From: Coenobita brevimanus
Lineage: Eukaryota; Arthropoda; Malacostraca; Decapoda; Coenobitidae
Assembly: GCA_032717465.1 (NCBI GenBank)
Contig: CM064681.1
Location: forward strand, 12,449,454-12,513,453
Direction: 5' to 3'
DNA length: 64,000 nt
Made by a program: the position numbers and the translations under genes. Below the pieces are notes generated by a model. It did not search any database. It was not told where the DNA came from and saw only the letters and a program-made list of their open reading frames with translations. Below, one piece after another: positions 11,575 through 22,872 of this stretch (position 1 is the first letter of the stretch; every line of letters begins with the position of its first letter).

Positions 11575-14500
11575 TGCACAGTAAACACTACACCTCCTTT
11601 TCCAAAATTCAAAAAAAATCATGGCGTTTCCTCACCCAGCCTCGGAGTCCCCGGAGGGGGGGACCATAAATGCCCCCGCCTTCCGCCCCTCTCCCGGTGA
11701 TGACTTGAGCTGCCTGGAACCACTGTCTGACTCTCTTCTTCTCCATTTCTGCAACATTTGCAGCCTTTCCTCTAACTTTCGCTCTGTTGAGCACCACCTC
11801 TCCTCCTCTAAACCTCACCTTCTCTTTCTAACTGAGACCCAGCTGTCTGAGGCAACTGACAGCAAACCCTTTTCTGTATCCTCCTACTTTCTCTATACTC
11901 ATTTCAATGCCAAAGGTGGCTGTTGTGTATATATACGCAACGACTTATCTTGCTCTCGCGTTCCTGAACTCGATTCTTCTGAATTCTCTACACTCTGGCT
12001 TCAGCTTTCCTGTCATTCTCTGACTAAATATATCTGTGCTATTTACTTATCCCCAAATTCTACTGACTATCAAAAATTCTTCGACTATCTTACTTCTACA
12101 ATGGAACACATTCTATCCATTTCTCCTTTCTCTGAAATCTCCATTCTAAGAAATTTCAATGTTCACCACCACCTTTGGCTCTCCTCTCCTTTCACTGATC
12201 CACCTGGTGAACAAGCCTACATCTTTTCTATCCTTAATGACCTAGAGCAGCTTCTACAGCACCCTACCCGTATCCCAGATCGCCTTGGAGAGAGCTCCAA
12301 CATACTTGACCTCTTCCTTACTACTAATCCTTCTGCTTACACTGTTAATCTTTTCTCTCTGTTGGGCTCCTCCGATCACAACCTTATCACCTTAACCTGT
12401 CCCATCACTCCGGTACGGCTTGCGGACCCTCCAGGGAAACCGTCTGTGGCATTTTGGAGCCGCGGATTGGGAGGCCCTCAGGCAGTATTTCTTTGATTTT
12501 CCCTGGAATGATTATTGTTTCCATGGCCGGGAGCCATCTGAGTGTGCCTTGAGCATTACGGAGGTTATTCTCTCGGGCATGAAAGCATACATTCCATTCT
12601 CATATCCTTTGTCTAATGCAAGAAAGCCTTGGTTTAATCACGCTTGTTCTAATGCTGTCCCCATCAAGGAGAGGGCCTATAAAAGGTACCAGAGCCAACC
12701 CACCCCTGAATCACATCATCTTTACATTTCTGCCCGGAATCGTGCTAAGTCTGTTCTTCGCTCTGCTAAAAATATTTTCTAAATGCTCTCAACTCTCCAA
12801 CTCGAATTCTTCCCGATCCATCTGCACCTTGCCAAAAACCTTTCTAACAACTTTACCTCATCATCCTTCCCTCCTCTTTTCTACTTTGATGGTTCTGTAG
12901 CTATTTCTTCTACTGACAAAGCAGATCTCTTCGCACAGACTTTCTCCTCCAATTCTACCTTAGACGATTCCGGTGCTGTTCCTCCATCACTTCCCCCCTC
13001 TGACTTCCTCATGGCTGACATTAAAATTTCTTCAGCTGATGTATTTCCTGTCGTCACTGGCCTCAATACTAACAAGGCATATGGGCCTGATAAAGTCCCT
13101 CCTGTTGTTCTCAAGAACTGTGCTTCTGTGCTTACACCCTGCCTAGGCAAACTCTTTCGCCTTTGTCTGTCAACTTGTACCTTTCCTTCTTGCTGGTAGT
13201 TTGCTCTCATTCAGCCAGTCCCAAAGAAGGGTGACCACTCCCAACCCTCCAGCTATCGTCCAATTGCTTTAACGTCCTGTATTTCAAAAGTTTTCAAGTC
13301 AATTCTCAATAGAGAAATTTTAAGACATCTTTCCTATCACAATCTTCTTTCTAATTGTCAGTACGGGTTCCGTCAGGGATGCTCCACTGGCGATCTTCTC
13401 ACCTACCTTTCAGACTCCTGGTCATCCTCCTTTTGGGACTTTGCCGAAAGCATTGCCATTGCACTTGACATCTCAAAGGCTTTCGATCGAGTCTGGCACA
13501 AATCTTTAATTTCCAAATTGCCCGCTTATGGTTTCTATCCTTCTATCTGTGCCTTCATCTATAGCTTCCTTTCTGGTCGTTCTATAGTCGCTGTTGTAGA
13601 CGGCCATCGTTCTTCTCCTAGATCTATCAACAGTGGTGTTCCTCAGGGCTCTGTCCTATCACCAACTCTCTTCCTTTTATTCATCAATGACCTAAGCTGT
13701 ACATCTAACCCTATCCACTCTTACGCTGATGACTCCACCCTTCATATTTCCATTCGGTTCCTGCAACGCCCATCTCAGCAGTTACTTCAACAAACAAGGG
13801 ATGAGGCTATGGCACACCTAATGTCTGACTTGGCTCATATCTCTGACTGGGGTAAAAATAATATGGTTGTTTTTAATGCATCTAAGACTCAGTTCTTACA
13901 CCTATCAACCCGACAAAATCTTCCACAGGTATACCCACTAATGTTTAATAATATTCAACTTAATCCTGCATCATCCTTGAACATGCTTGGGGTTTCATTT
14001 ACTCGAGACTTATCTTGGAAAGATCATATTACATCTCTTATAAAATCTGCTTCCAAGAGATTAGGTGTGCTAAGCCGACTCCATTCTTTCTTTACCCCTG
14101 CACAATTGTTGACTCTATACAGGGTTTTTATCTGACCCTGTGTGGAGTACAACTCTGATGTGTGGGGAGGCTCCCCACATACAGTTCTTGTCAATAGGGT
14201 GGAGTCAAAGGCTTTTCGTCTCATTAACTCTCCTCCTCTTACTGACTCCCTTCAACCCCTGTCTCTTCGCCACACTGTTGCAGCTTTATCTCTTTTCTAT
14301 CGCAACTTTAATGGTCAATGCTCCTCTGAACTGTCTGCATGCATTCCTCCACCTCTATGACGGGCGTGAAGCACCCGTCTAGCAGCAAACTCTCATCCCT
14401 TTTCTGTCCAACTCTCTAATGCAAGAGTTAACCGTTACTCCCAGTCCTTCATTTATGCAACAGGTCAACTCTGGAATTGTCTCCCTCTGTCTGTATTTCC

Positions 14501-14668
14501 TGCTGCCTATCATCTCTGGTCTTTCAAACGCAGTGTGTCCAGGCATCTCGAAATGATCGGATCTTGAATTTGGCTCTCTATTGTATTTTGTTTTCTCTTG
14601 GAGGGAACTGTTTTGCGGGCTCATGGCCTTTGGTTCCTTCTTCCTCGCATAAAAAAATAAAATAAAAA
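11575..14668 (+). mobile_element. LINE B copy B1, about 3.1 kb, poly(A)-tailed
   Basis: Similarity to LINE B2 (30,062-33,180, minus strand) runs from GCACAGTA at about 11,575 to an A-rich tail at 14,649-14,670. A single ORF encodes EN followed by RT. No ORF1 is visible. RT motifs (DISKAFDRVWH, GVPQGSVLSP, YADDST) are Jockey-like. The tail abuts the broken end of LINE A4. Confidence 0.8.
11621..14567 (+). pseudogene. LINE B1 endonuclease-reverse transcriptase ORF, broken
   Basis: The ATG at 11,621 starts a 291-codon frame containing the EN domain: [10 protein letters not shown] (catalytic Glu), a GDFN block changed to RNFN (compare GDFS in B2), and GSSDHNLI near the end. A frameshift near 12,450 moves the reading into the frame of 12,420-12,782. 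In that frame in-frame stops occur at 12,780, 13,197 and 14,133. RT motifs are DISKAFDRVWH (about 13,470), GVPQGSVLSP (about 13,635) and SYADDST (about 13,720). The C-terminal region has EYNSDVWGGSP and ends at TGA 14,565-14,567. Loss of the EN Asp plus the stops makes it inactive. Confidence 0.8.
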
Positions 14669-16675
14669 AAACTAATTCCTGTTTTATTTCCCAAACTCTG
14701 TCAATACGTATCCTACCATTTACTTTTCCTATTACACTAACAAGTCAAATGCCCCTATGATTACCACACATATCTTTTCCTCAGTTTCCCTTGTGCAGGG
14801 AACTAATTATGCCCAACTTCCAATCCTCGAAGACTTTACCTTTCTCCCTGGCCACTGTGCACATCATCCATATTCATTGTACTATCTCTCCCCCATGCTT
14901 CAGCATTTAACCACACACCCCATCAATTCCTAGGACTTTCCTCATTTTGATTTTTTTCATTCCTTCCACTGCTTCCATCCTACTGATCTCTTCCTCCCTT
15001 CTCACCTCCCTCCTTCTCCCAGCCACTCCCCAGCCACTTATACTAGCATTATTTTCATTTTCTATGTTTCACAGTTCCTTAACGTGTTATCTCCATCTGC
15101 TCACTTTTTCTCCGTTCTGCATTAGCATTCTACCATATTTATCTCTCACTCCCCGACTAACTACTTTACCAGCCTGTTCAACTCCCTTTACCTCATTCCT
15201 GAACATTTTCTTACATTCCCTCCACTTTACACTCAAAGTCCTTCCAAATTCCTCATCTACTCTCTTCATACTCTCTTTTCCTAATCTTATCACCTCTCTC
15301 TTTCTCTCTAAACATAACTCTCTCTTCTCTCTCTTAACTTCTTCCATATGACTGCTTCTCATCCACACACTATATGTTTTCTTATTTTGCACCACAGCCT
15401 GTCTCACCCCTTCATTCTACTATGCTGTTCCTTGCACTCCCTTTCGTCTTCTCTTCACCCCACACACCATCTCACATGCTGCACAGGTTTCTTCTGGGAA
15501 TATCTTGCACACACCTTCCACTTCCACCGCCTGCTCCAAATCATATTTAACCAATCGCTCCTCCACTTTAGTCTTTTATTTTGTCTTTTTCCATCCTCCT
15601 GCAACCTTTCTACCCTCCTTGTGTGGACTACTTCCTCCTGTCATTCCCTCCTTCTATTCCTCCATTGCATCTGAATCTGGTGGTCAGAAAGGTGACTCCC
15701 CCAACCTCTGTATGCTCTTGCATCCATTACATAACTTCTGATTCTCACATCCACAAACACATTATCAATCACTGCCCTCTGTTCATTCAGTTCTCCACCC
15801 ACCCTTCTCATCACTTGTTACATATACCTGTGTACCATTTTGTGCCTAAAGAGGGTATTGGCTATCACGAACCCCCTCCCTGCACAAATGTCCACTACAG
15901 CACTGCCATTCTCAACCACTTTTGCAGGCACATCCCACTCACCAAATACTTTATCCACCTTCACATTTCCTACTTTTCCATTCATATCTCCTATCAAAAA
16001 CACTCTCTTATTCCTTTCAAACTTTTCCATGCATGCTTCTATATTTGCCAGAACTCTTCTTTAACTCTGCTTGCACGATCTTGTGTCGGCGCATACACAT
16101 ACACAATCGCCCACTTTTGTAATCCTACTTTCAGTCTTTCCGACACAGTCCTTAAAACAACTGATCCATACTGTCTTATATTCTCCTTCCATCTCTTGCA
16201 CGCAACAAAACATACTTCTGCTTTTGCCCTCACATTCTCACCAACTCCTGCACATTTACCCCACCCATCCTCCCACTCTCACATTTTCACCTCAACATTT
16301 AGTCTCAGTTAATCCACATATGTCCACTTTTGCCCCCTCATGCACCTGGACAATCTCTCTCTCTTTGACCTCATCCTTTGCACCTCTTACATTCCATGTC
16401 GCAATCCATATCATGTCCTTTGTTTGGGCCTTAGTTGTCACCTGTTGGTCAGTCCTGGTCTGAGGCTTCTTGTTTGAATTTTGTTTTCCGGGAATTGGCG
16501 CTAACCCTCCAGCAACCCACTTGTTGACACATAGGAAACATGTGTCGGTTGGTTATAGGGAAATCACCCCGATTATAAAATGATTCCTGGTGTAAGGAAA
16601 TCATTTAGTTTGTCACTCTTTATAGAGCTACCCTCTAATAAAGTATCGCTACAACAAGTGCCCCCACCAACTAAA
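14669..16675 (-). mobile_element. LINE A copy A4, 5' half only
   Basis: Minus-strand reading starts at about 16,675 with the LINE A 5' region (GTAGCTCTATAAAGAGTG and onward, matching 8,130-8,300). EN pieces follow (16233-16039 with YAPTQDRASR; 16030-15818 with IGDMNGKVG), then the linker (15407-15087, QNKKTYSVW and SVKWRECKKMF) and the first part of RT up to about 14,670. It stops exactly at the LINE B1 A-rich tail. The RT palm with FADD is absent. Broken by several frameshifts. Confidence 0.75.
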
Positions 16676-16713
16676 CAATAATAATAATAATAATAAAAAT
16701 AATAATAATAACA
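16675..16713 (+). repeat. (AAT)n microsatellite
   Basis: AATAATAATAAT repeats lie between the A4 5' end and the first R repeat. Confidence 0.9.
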
Positions 16714-16724
16714 GTACTGATCAT

Positions 16725-17168
16725 AATACGAACTCTGTAACTGTCCTGTGGACAGCCACTATCCTCCATCTACTATTTTTTACAATGAGCTTGATTTCAA
16801 TGGGGAGATTTGATTTTTTTTTTTTTAAATCAGCAATGGCCCATACCAGGGCACATAACCTGGGCCATTCAGAATCCTTGTGCAGGTTGTATTGAAATCT
16901 CCAATAGACATGACCAACTTACCTCATTCACAACGTAATACTGATATGGCTCTTTCTGACATGTCCTTCCACTGCATGAAAAGGATTTGGATTTCTTTTC
17001 CTATCAGCAATGGCCTATGCCAGGACACATAACCTGGGCCTTTCAGATTCCTTGCACAGCCTCCATTTCTCAAGGAATTGTTGTGAAACTCTGAGGATGG
17101 AATAATAATACTGTAATACCAGCAAAGTCACTAGTCTCCACCTTTTAATAAGTGGGAGATTAATAATC
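16725..17168 (+). repeat. R repeat, long form, copy 1
   Basis: A dispersed repeat found many times at 20.1-25.3 kb. It begins GAACTCTGTAACTGTCC, with the small hairpin CTGTCC-TGT-GGACAG (one mismatch in this copy). Two 'CCAATGGGG...ATCAGCAATGGCCCATGCC' blocks are joined by a spacer with ATACTGATATGGCTC. It ends in AGTCTCCACC followed by a degenerate inverted partner. No coding capacity. Confidence 0.7.
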
Positions 17169-19512
17169 TATCTATCTATCTATCTATAGCCCGACGCCCT
17201 AATCCCGCAAAGGGTGGCCGCAGACAAAACGCCTCCAAGTCGCTCTGTCACCCACCATTTGACTACCCTCCCCCCAACTCACCCCCCCCTCCCTCATATA
17301 CCTCTCAACTCCATCCCTCCACCTCATCCTCGGTCTACCTCTCCCTCTCCCTCCCTCCACCTCACCTACATACACCCTCTTAGTCAGTCTCTCATTCTCC
17401 ATTCTCCTCACATGTCCAAACCACCTCAGTGTATTTCTCCTAATCTTCTCAACCACATCCACATCCACCCCACAACGTTCCTTCACTTCTTCATTCGTCA
17501 ACCTGTCCCTCCACGTCACTCCACATGCTCCTCTCAAGTAACTCATTTCCACTGCTCTCACTCTTGACTTGTTCCCCTCTTGCAAGGTCCATGCCTCGCT
17601 TCCATACGTCAGGGTAGGGATCACAATACTATCATGCAGTGACTTCTTAACTTCCATACTCACCTCCCTATTTCTCATCACTGCTTTCAGTGTACCAACG
17701 ACCTTCCTTCCCTGGTGTACCCTTTCACGCACTTCATCCCCCAAAGTTCCATCCTTACTCATCACACTACCCAAGTACTTGAATGCACTCACATTCTCCA
17801 TATCCTCACCATCCAACCTCACTGCACACTCTGTGACTTCATTCCTCTCAAACACCATAACTTTACTTTTGTTTACATTAACTTTCAGATTCCTCCTCCT
17901 ACACACTGTCCCAAATTCATTCACCAAACCTTGCAACTCCCATTCATCTTCACTCGAAAGTACTGTATCATCAGCAAACAGCAACACCGGAAGCTTCCAA
18001 ATCTCACCCTCATTCATTAGAGCCACCCCCACATCCACTGCCCTACCCTGCACCTCCTTTACAACCCCATCCCTGTATATATTAAACAGCCATGGAGACA
18101 TCACACAACCCTGTTTCAGTCCCACAGTGAGATCAAAGAACTCACTCAGCTCACTATCCACTCGCACCGTAACCCTAGCTTCCTCGTACATACTCTTCAC
18201 AGCACTCAACAATTTCCCCTCCACTCCATATATTCTTAATACCTTCCACATACCTTGCCTATCTATTCTGTCATAAGCTTTCTCCAAGTCCATGAAGGCA
18301 GCATACACTTTCCTTCCCTTCTCTAGATACTTCTCCACTAAACATCTTAGAACAAATATCTGATCTACACACCCTTTTCCCTTCCTAAATCCCCCTTGTT
18401 CTTCTCCAACTAGCTCCTCTGTCATATGCCTAACCCTATCAATGAGTATTCTACCATATATTTTACCAGTCACACTAAGTAGGCAAATACCCCTATGGTT
18501 ACCACATACTTCTCTCTCTCCTTTTCCTTTGTATAAAGGAACAATTATACCTAATTTCCAGTCCTCTGGAATCCTTCCCTCTTCCCAAGCCAATCTACAC
18601 AACTTCCATATCCACTCCACAACAATCTCACCCTCATACCTAAGCATTTCACCACACACTCCATCAATTCCTGGGGCCTTTCCCAACTTAATATTCTTCA
18701 TCGCTTCCACTACTTCCGCCCTACTGATCTCTTCCTCCCTCCTCTCATCTCTTCTTCTCCCAGCCATTCCCCAACCACTTATACTCGCACTGCTCTCACT
18801 CTCCACATTCAACAAATCCTCAAAGTGCTCCTTCCAGCTCCTCAGTTTCTCTCTCTTCTCCACCAACAATCTATTATTCATATCTTTCACTCCCCTACTA
18901 TTTCCCCTTTCACACTGCCTTACTTTCTTTACCTCCTTCCAAAACAATTTCTTACTCTCCCTCCATTTCACACTCAGATTCCTCCCAAACTCCTCATCCA
19001 CTTTCTTTTTACTCTCCTTCACCAGTCTCTTAACCTCCCTTCTCCTGCTCACATATACCTCTCTCTTCTCTCTCTCATCTTCTCCCCTACCTCTACTCGC
19101 TAACCATTTACTATATGCCTTCTTCTTTTGTTCCACAGCTCGTTTCACCTCATCATTCCACCATGCTGTCCCTTGCACACCCTTGCATCTCCTCCTCACT
19201 CCGCAAACCGCCTCACACGCTGCGCCTATCTCTTCCATAAATATCTTACATACGTCTTCCACCCCTTCCATCTGCTCTAGCTCATACCTTCCCAGTCTTT
19301 CTTCCACTATGCTCTTATACTCTGTCATTTTCTCATTATCTTGCAATTTCTCCACTCTTCTCACAGGAGTTGCTTCCTCCTGTCTTCCCCTTCGTCTCCT
19401 CAACCACTTTCTTTGCAGCTCTACCTTGGCCATCACTAAGTGATGGTCCGAGACTCCATTCCCCCACCCTCTCTACACTCTTGTATCCAACACTTGTCTT
19501 CTCATTCGCTAA
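17169..19512 (-). mobile_element. LINE A copy A3, 5'-truncated, youngest-looking
   Basis: The 3' tail (TAGA)n at 17,171-17,187 is followed, in minus-strand sense, by an intact 745-codon RT frame and a short piece of the EN C-terminus ending at about 19,512. There the EN reads ...RMRRQVLDTRV, a TAG stop, then SDHHLV joined directly to the RT frame. The 5' truncation abuts an (AAT)n tract. The long uninterrupted frame suggests a more recent insertion than A1, A2 or A4. Confidence 0.85.
17199..19436 (-). CDS. LINE A reverse transcriptase polyprotein, N-terminally truncated
   Basis: A 745-residue uninterrupted frame. In the family, this part of the polyprotein copies the element's RNA at a nicked target. 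Visible motifs: a Lys/Arg-rich linker (about residues 85-200), GKAPGIDG (about 252), FMDLEKAYD (about 382), LKQGCVMSPWLFNIY (about 440), the catalytic LLFADDTVL (about 487), thumb-region NLKVNVNKSKVMVF, then LTYGSEAWTL and the C-terminal RWFGHVRRM with an Arg/Gly-rich tail. The last residues are CGHPLRD. The EN domain is missing apart from SDHHLV just upstream of the first Met, so the product could not nick DNA itself. The antisense frame 18,442-19,443 is a shadow. Confidence 0.85.
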   Translation of the reverse strand: MMAKVELQRKWLRRRRGRQEEATPVRRVEKLQDNEKMTEYKSIVEERLGRYELEQMEGVEDVCKIFMEEIGAACEAVCGVRRRCKGVQGTAWWNDEVKRAVEQKKKAYSKWLASRGRGEDEREKREVYVSRRREVKRLVKESKKKVDEEFGRNLSVKWRESKKLFWKEVKKVRQCERGNSRGVKDMNNRLLVEKREKLRSWKEHFEDLLNVESESSASISGWGMAGRRRDERREEEISRAEVVEAMKNIKLGKAPGIDGVCGEMLRYEGEIVVEWIWKLCRLAWEEGRIPEDWKLGIIVPLYKGKGEREVCGNHRGICLLSVTGKIYGRILIDRVRHMTEELVGEEQGGFRKGKGCVDQIFVLRCLVEKYLEKGRKVYAAFMDLEKAYDRIDRQGMWKVLRIYGVEGKLLSAVKSMYEEARVTVRVDSELSEFFDLTVGLKQGCVMSPWLFNIYRDGVVKEVQGRAVDVGVALMNEGEIWKLPVLLFADDTVLSSEDEWELQGLVNEFGTVCRRRNLKVNVNKSKVMVFERNEVTECAVRLDGEDMENVSAFKYLGSVMSKDGTLGDEVRERVHQGRKVVGTLKAVMRNREVSMEVKKSLHDSIVIPTLTYGSEAWTLQEGNKSRVRAVEMSYLRGACGVTWRDRLTNEEVKERCGVDVDVVEKIRRNTLRWFGHVRRMENERLTKRVYVGEVEGGRGRGRPRMRWRDGVERYMREGGVSWGEGSQMVGDRATWRRFVCGHPLRD

Positions 19513-19540
19513 GAATAATAATAATAATAATAATAACTAC
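19512..19540 (+). repeat. (AAT)n microsatellite
   Basis: Eight or so AAT units directly at the truncated 5' end of LINE A3. Confidence 0.9.
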
Positions 19541-19599
19541 AGGCTCCCTCAAGGGGTGAATGACACAAGTCGCTAGCCGAAACATATTTAGTGCATTTC

Positions 19600-20155
19600 G
19601 GAATATGAGCTTGACCTTGACCTACTTTCGCTAATTATGAACTCTTACGAAAGTTTCATCCCTAGTACACACCTGTAAAATTCTGCGATGATATCTTAAG
19701 CAGTTGCGAAGGTATCGTGGTAACAAACACACAGACTATGACATACTTTCACCAATTTCAAACTCGGAGATTTTCATCCCTACTACACACCTGTAAAAAT
19801 TTTGTGATGATATCTTGGGCAGCTGTGAAGTTATCATGCTAACAGACACACAGAAACAACAAACAGGCAGACAAACTGAAAAAAAAACTCTTAGGTGATT
19901 TCATCCCTACTACAAACCTGCAAAATTTTGTGTTAATATCTTGAGTGGTGGCTAAGTTATCGTGGCAACAGGAATCGTGGCAACAGACGCACAGACCTTG
20001 ACAGATTTTCACCAGTTTCTAACTAATGATCCATTTTGTTTCCTGTTACCCACCAGTAAAATTTTGTGATGCTATCTTGAGTGGTTGGGATGTTATCATG
20101 CTAACAGACACACAAACATAGACATTCAGACAGACTGAAAACAATACCAGCATCA
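19600..20155 (+). repeat. satellite-like array, four diverged units of ~120-140 bp
   Basis: Units begin with TTTCATCCCTACTACACACC or its variants at 19,653, 19,772 and 19,899 and a weaker one at about 20,039. Each continues with GTAAAATTTTGTGATGATAT, a CTTGAGCAGTTG-like block, and a cluster of ACAGACACACAGAC. Spacing grows from 119 to 140 bp. No ORF. Confidence 0.75.
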
Positions 20156-20169
20156 CTATTGCTGCTGGT

Positions 20170-20745
20170 AATAATAATAATATCTAAAACTGTAACTGTC
20201 TTACGGACAGTCACTAGTGTCCACCTACTGTTTCTTAGTGACCTGGACCCCAATGAGGAAATTTTGATTTTATTTCTATCAACAATGGTCCCTGCCAGGA
20301 CACATAACCAGGGCCCTTCAGAGTCCTTGCATACTCTCTGGTTCTTCTGGAATTGTAGACTGGAATAATAATAATTAGGTACATATTCTTATCGTGTAAC
20401 CACAGCACGGAAACTTCGACAAGTGGTAAGGTATGTATTGGCTAATATAAACAAGATCTGACGACTATAGGTCAACTTCTTGTGTAACATCACCAAGTGG
20501 AACAAAGCATCGAACAATACATGTTTCGGCTACTGTTTCTTACAATGACCTTGGCTCCACTGTGGAAATTTGGATTTTTTTCCATTTCATTGGCCCATGC
20601 CAGGACACATAACCTGAGACCTTCAGATTTCCTGCAGTCTCTGGTTCTCTTGACACTGTTGTGAGACTCTGAGGCGAGAATAATAAAAATAATACCAACA
20701 AAAACAACCGTCTCCACCTACACAGTAGGTGGAGACTAATAATAA
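20170..20745 (+). repeat. R repeat, dimer form, copy 2
   Basis: Two R units (about 20,185-20,370 and 20,535-20,735) are separated by a ~165-bp spacer containing ATATAAACAAGATCTGA. The copy ends in GTCTCCACCTAC-ACA-GTAGGTGGAGAC, a near-perfect hairpin (20,710-20,737). Confidence 0.7.
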
Positions 20746-21110
20746 CTAGAACTCTGTAACTGTCCTATGGACAGTCACTAGTCTCCAGCTGCTGTTTCTT
20801 ACAGTGACCTTGACCCCATTGGGGTGATTTGATTTTTTTTTTTTTGTATTACCTATGATGCAAAACAAATAACCTGTGCAATTCAGATTACTTGTGCAGG
20901 TCCCATTGAAATCTCCAGTTGACATGACCACCTTATCTTGTTCACAACATAATACTGATATGACTCTTTCTGACATGCCTTTCCAGTGCACATAAAGGAT
21001 TTGGATTTTTATTCCTATCAGCTGATGCCAGGACACATTACATGGCCACTCCAGATTCCTCATGTGAGCACTGGTTCTCCTGGAATTGTTGTGAGAGTCT
21101 GAGGCCGGAA
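20746..21110 (+). repeat. R repeat, long form, copy 3
   Basis: Starts TAGAACTCTGTAACTGTCC with the perfect hairpin CTGTCC-TAT-GGACAG at about 20,760-20,775. Contains the ATACTGATATGACTC spacer of the long form seen at 16.9 kb and 25.1 kb. Confidence 0.7.
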
Positions 21111-21671
21111 TAATAACTAGAACTCTGTAACTGTCTTACAGACAGTCACTAGTCTGCACCTATTGTTTATTAGTGACCTTGACCCCATTGGGAGATTTGA
21201 TTTTTTTTCTATCAGCAAAGTCCATGCCAGGACACATAACCTATACCTCAACAGATTCATTACAGTCTCTGGTCCTCTTGGAAAAGTGGCGAGACTCTTA
21301 GGCCAGGATAAAAATAATTAGTTACATTTTCTTATTGTGTAGTCACAATAACGAAGCCTTGACATGTCGTAAGGTATATATGTGTAATATAAACAAGACC
21401 TGAAGACTGTAAGGTAACTTATTGTGTAGCATTAACACGGGAGACAAAGGTGTCAAAGAAAACATGTGTCTGCCATTGTTTCTTACAATGACCTTGACCA
21501 CACTGGGGAGATTTGGATTTTTTTTCCTATCATCAGTGGCCCATGCCAGGACACATAACCTGGGCCCTTCAGACTCCTTGTGCAGTTTCCAGTTTTCCTG
21601 GAATCATTGCAAGACTCTGAGGCGAGAATAATAATAATGATACCAGCAAAAACAATAGTCTCCACCTAAAG
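21111..21671 (+). repeat. R repeat, dimer form, copy 4
   Basis: Same organisation as 20,170-20,745: unit, spacer (ATATAAACAAGACCTGA at about 21,389), second unit, ending AATAGTCTCCACCTA where MITE M1 begins. Confidence 0.7.
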
Positions 21672-21815
21672 ACTATGGTCCGTCTATTTTATGAAGAGCG
21701 TTAGGGCGTTGTCCCTCTTGGGGAGTCCCCATCCCACAATGTTGCCATACTTTGTACTGGGCAACTTAATCGGATTAAAGACAAGGCGCAAATGACAACT
21801 CTCCCTCCTAGCACA

Positions 21816-21864
<49 letters not shown>

Positions 21865-22872
21865 ATAGAAATTGCATTTTTTTTTAGATTTCCTTCTATA
21901 AAGTCTATACGGTTTTATGAATTATTAAAATCTGAGGAAAAGCCTCCTGACTGACTGTCTCTCTCTCTCTCTAACATTATTTTTTATTATGACTGTGATT
22001 TTCTCCTTAAAGTATGATGTTTTACTTGTGGTTTATAATTTTGATTTATTTTCCACACCATCTTTGAGGATGAGGAAAAGCCTCCTGACTGTCTTGTTGC
22101 ACTCCTCCTCAATTTCCGCCACATTCCCTCCCTCCGTCTTGCCTTTTCTCCCTTATCTCTGGCCTCTCCAACCTTCTTCCTTCACTGTCTACCTATCCCC
22201 CTTATCTCCATTCCCTTTCCCTCCTCTCTCTGTTACTGTCTGTCTGTCAACATTATGTTTTTTTTTATGAATGTGATACTTTCCTTAAAGTATGATGTTT
22301 TATTTGTTCTTTATAATTTCGACTTTTTTTCCACACCACCTTTGAGGTAAAAGTCAAGGCGCGTTTTTTTTTTTTTTTTTTTTTATAGAGGTTTTCCCCA
22401 GGAGGCCTAATCAACAGCTTTTGAGGGAACACTTATAGGTCCTCTGTTTGCCTTCTCTTCTAAAAAATACTTATTTACGTTGTAAAAAAGTTCTTTTTCT
22501 CTACTATGGAGCATACAAGAGCGAGTAGCAGGAGCAAGAGCATCCATCTCAGGTGGAGGCCAGAGTGGAAATGACCTGGATTAACACGGTCATTCTACCC
22601 TTACAAGCGTGGCAACGTTGGAAAGCAACATTGCCAAGTCTTGTGGTATTTATAAAAAGTCATTGTTATTAGCCTATTAGAAAAAGAGACATTTTTAACA
22701 TTATATAGCCTTATTAGAGAATGAAATATATATATACTGTAAATAAACTTCATTTAGAAGTAGTAAAGAGCTGATATGAGACAGCGAGGGGTACACGTTT
22801 GGCAGACAGGCGGCCGAGGAAATTCCCATGAGGGACAACACCTAAACGCGCTCCATAAGCTAGACAGGCCAT
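21672..22872. mobile_element. MITE M1, long imperfect terminal inverted repeats (~1.2 kb)
   Basis: The left end ACTATGGTC...GCGTTAGGGCGTTGTCCC (21,672-21,717) is mirrored by GGGACAACACCTAAACGCGC...ATAAGCTAGAC (22,833-22,868). The inverted similarity extends to about 130 bp per side. Interior landmarks (AGGAAAAGCCTCCTGACTG at about 21,938 and again at about 22,075; TGGCAACGTTGGAAAGCAAC at about 22,610) recur in opposite orientation in M2 (35,020-35,795). A long CT tract (about 21,820-21,860) and a T-run (22,365-22,384) lie inside. No transposase. Confidence 0.7.

Noticed and set aside
18442..19443. 333-codon plus-strand frame
   Set aside because: Exact antisense of the intact LINE A3 reverse transcriptase frame.
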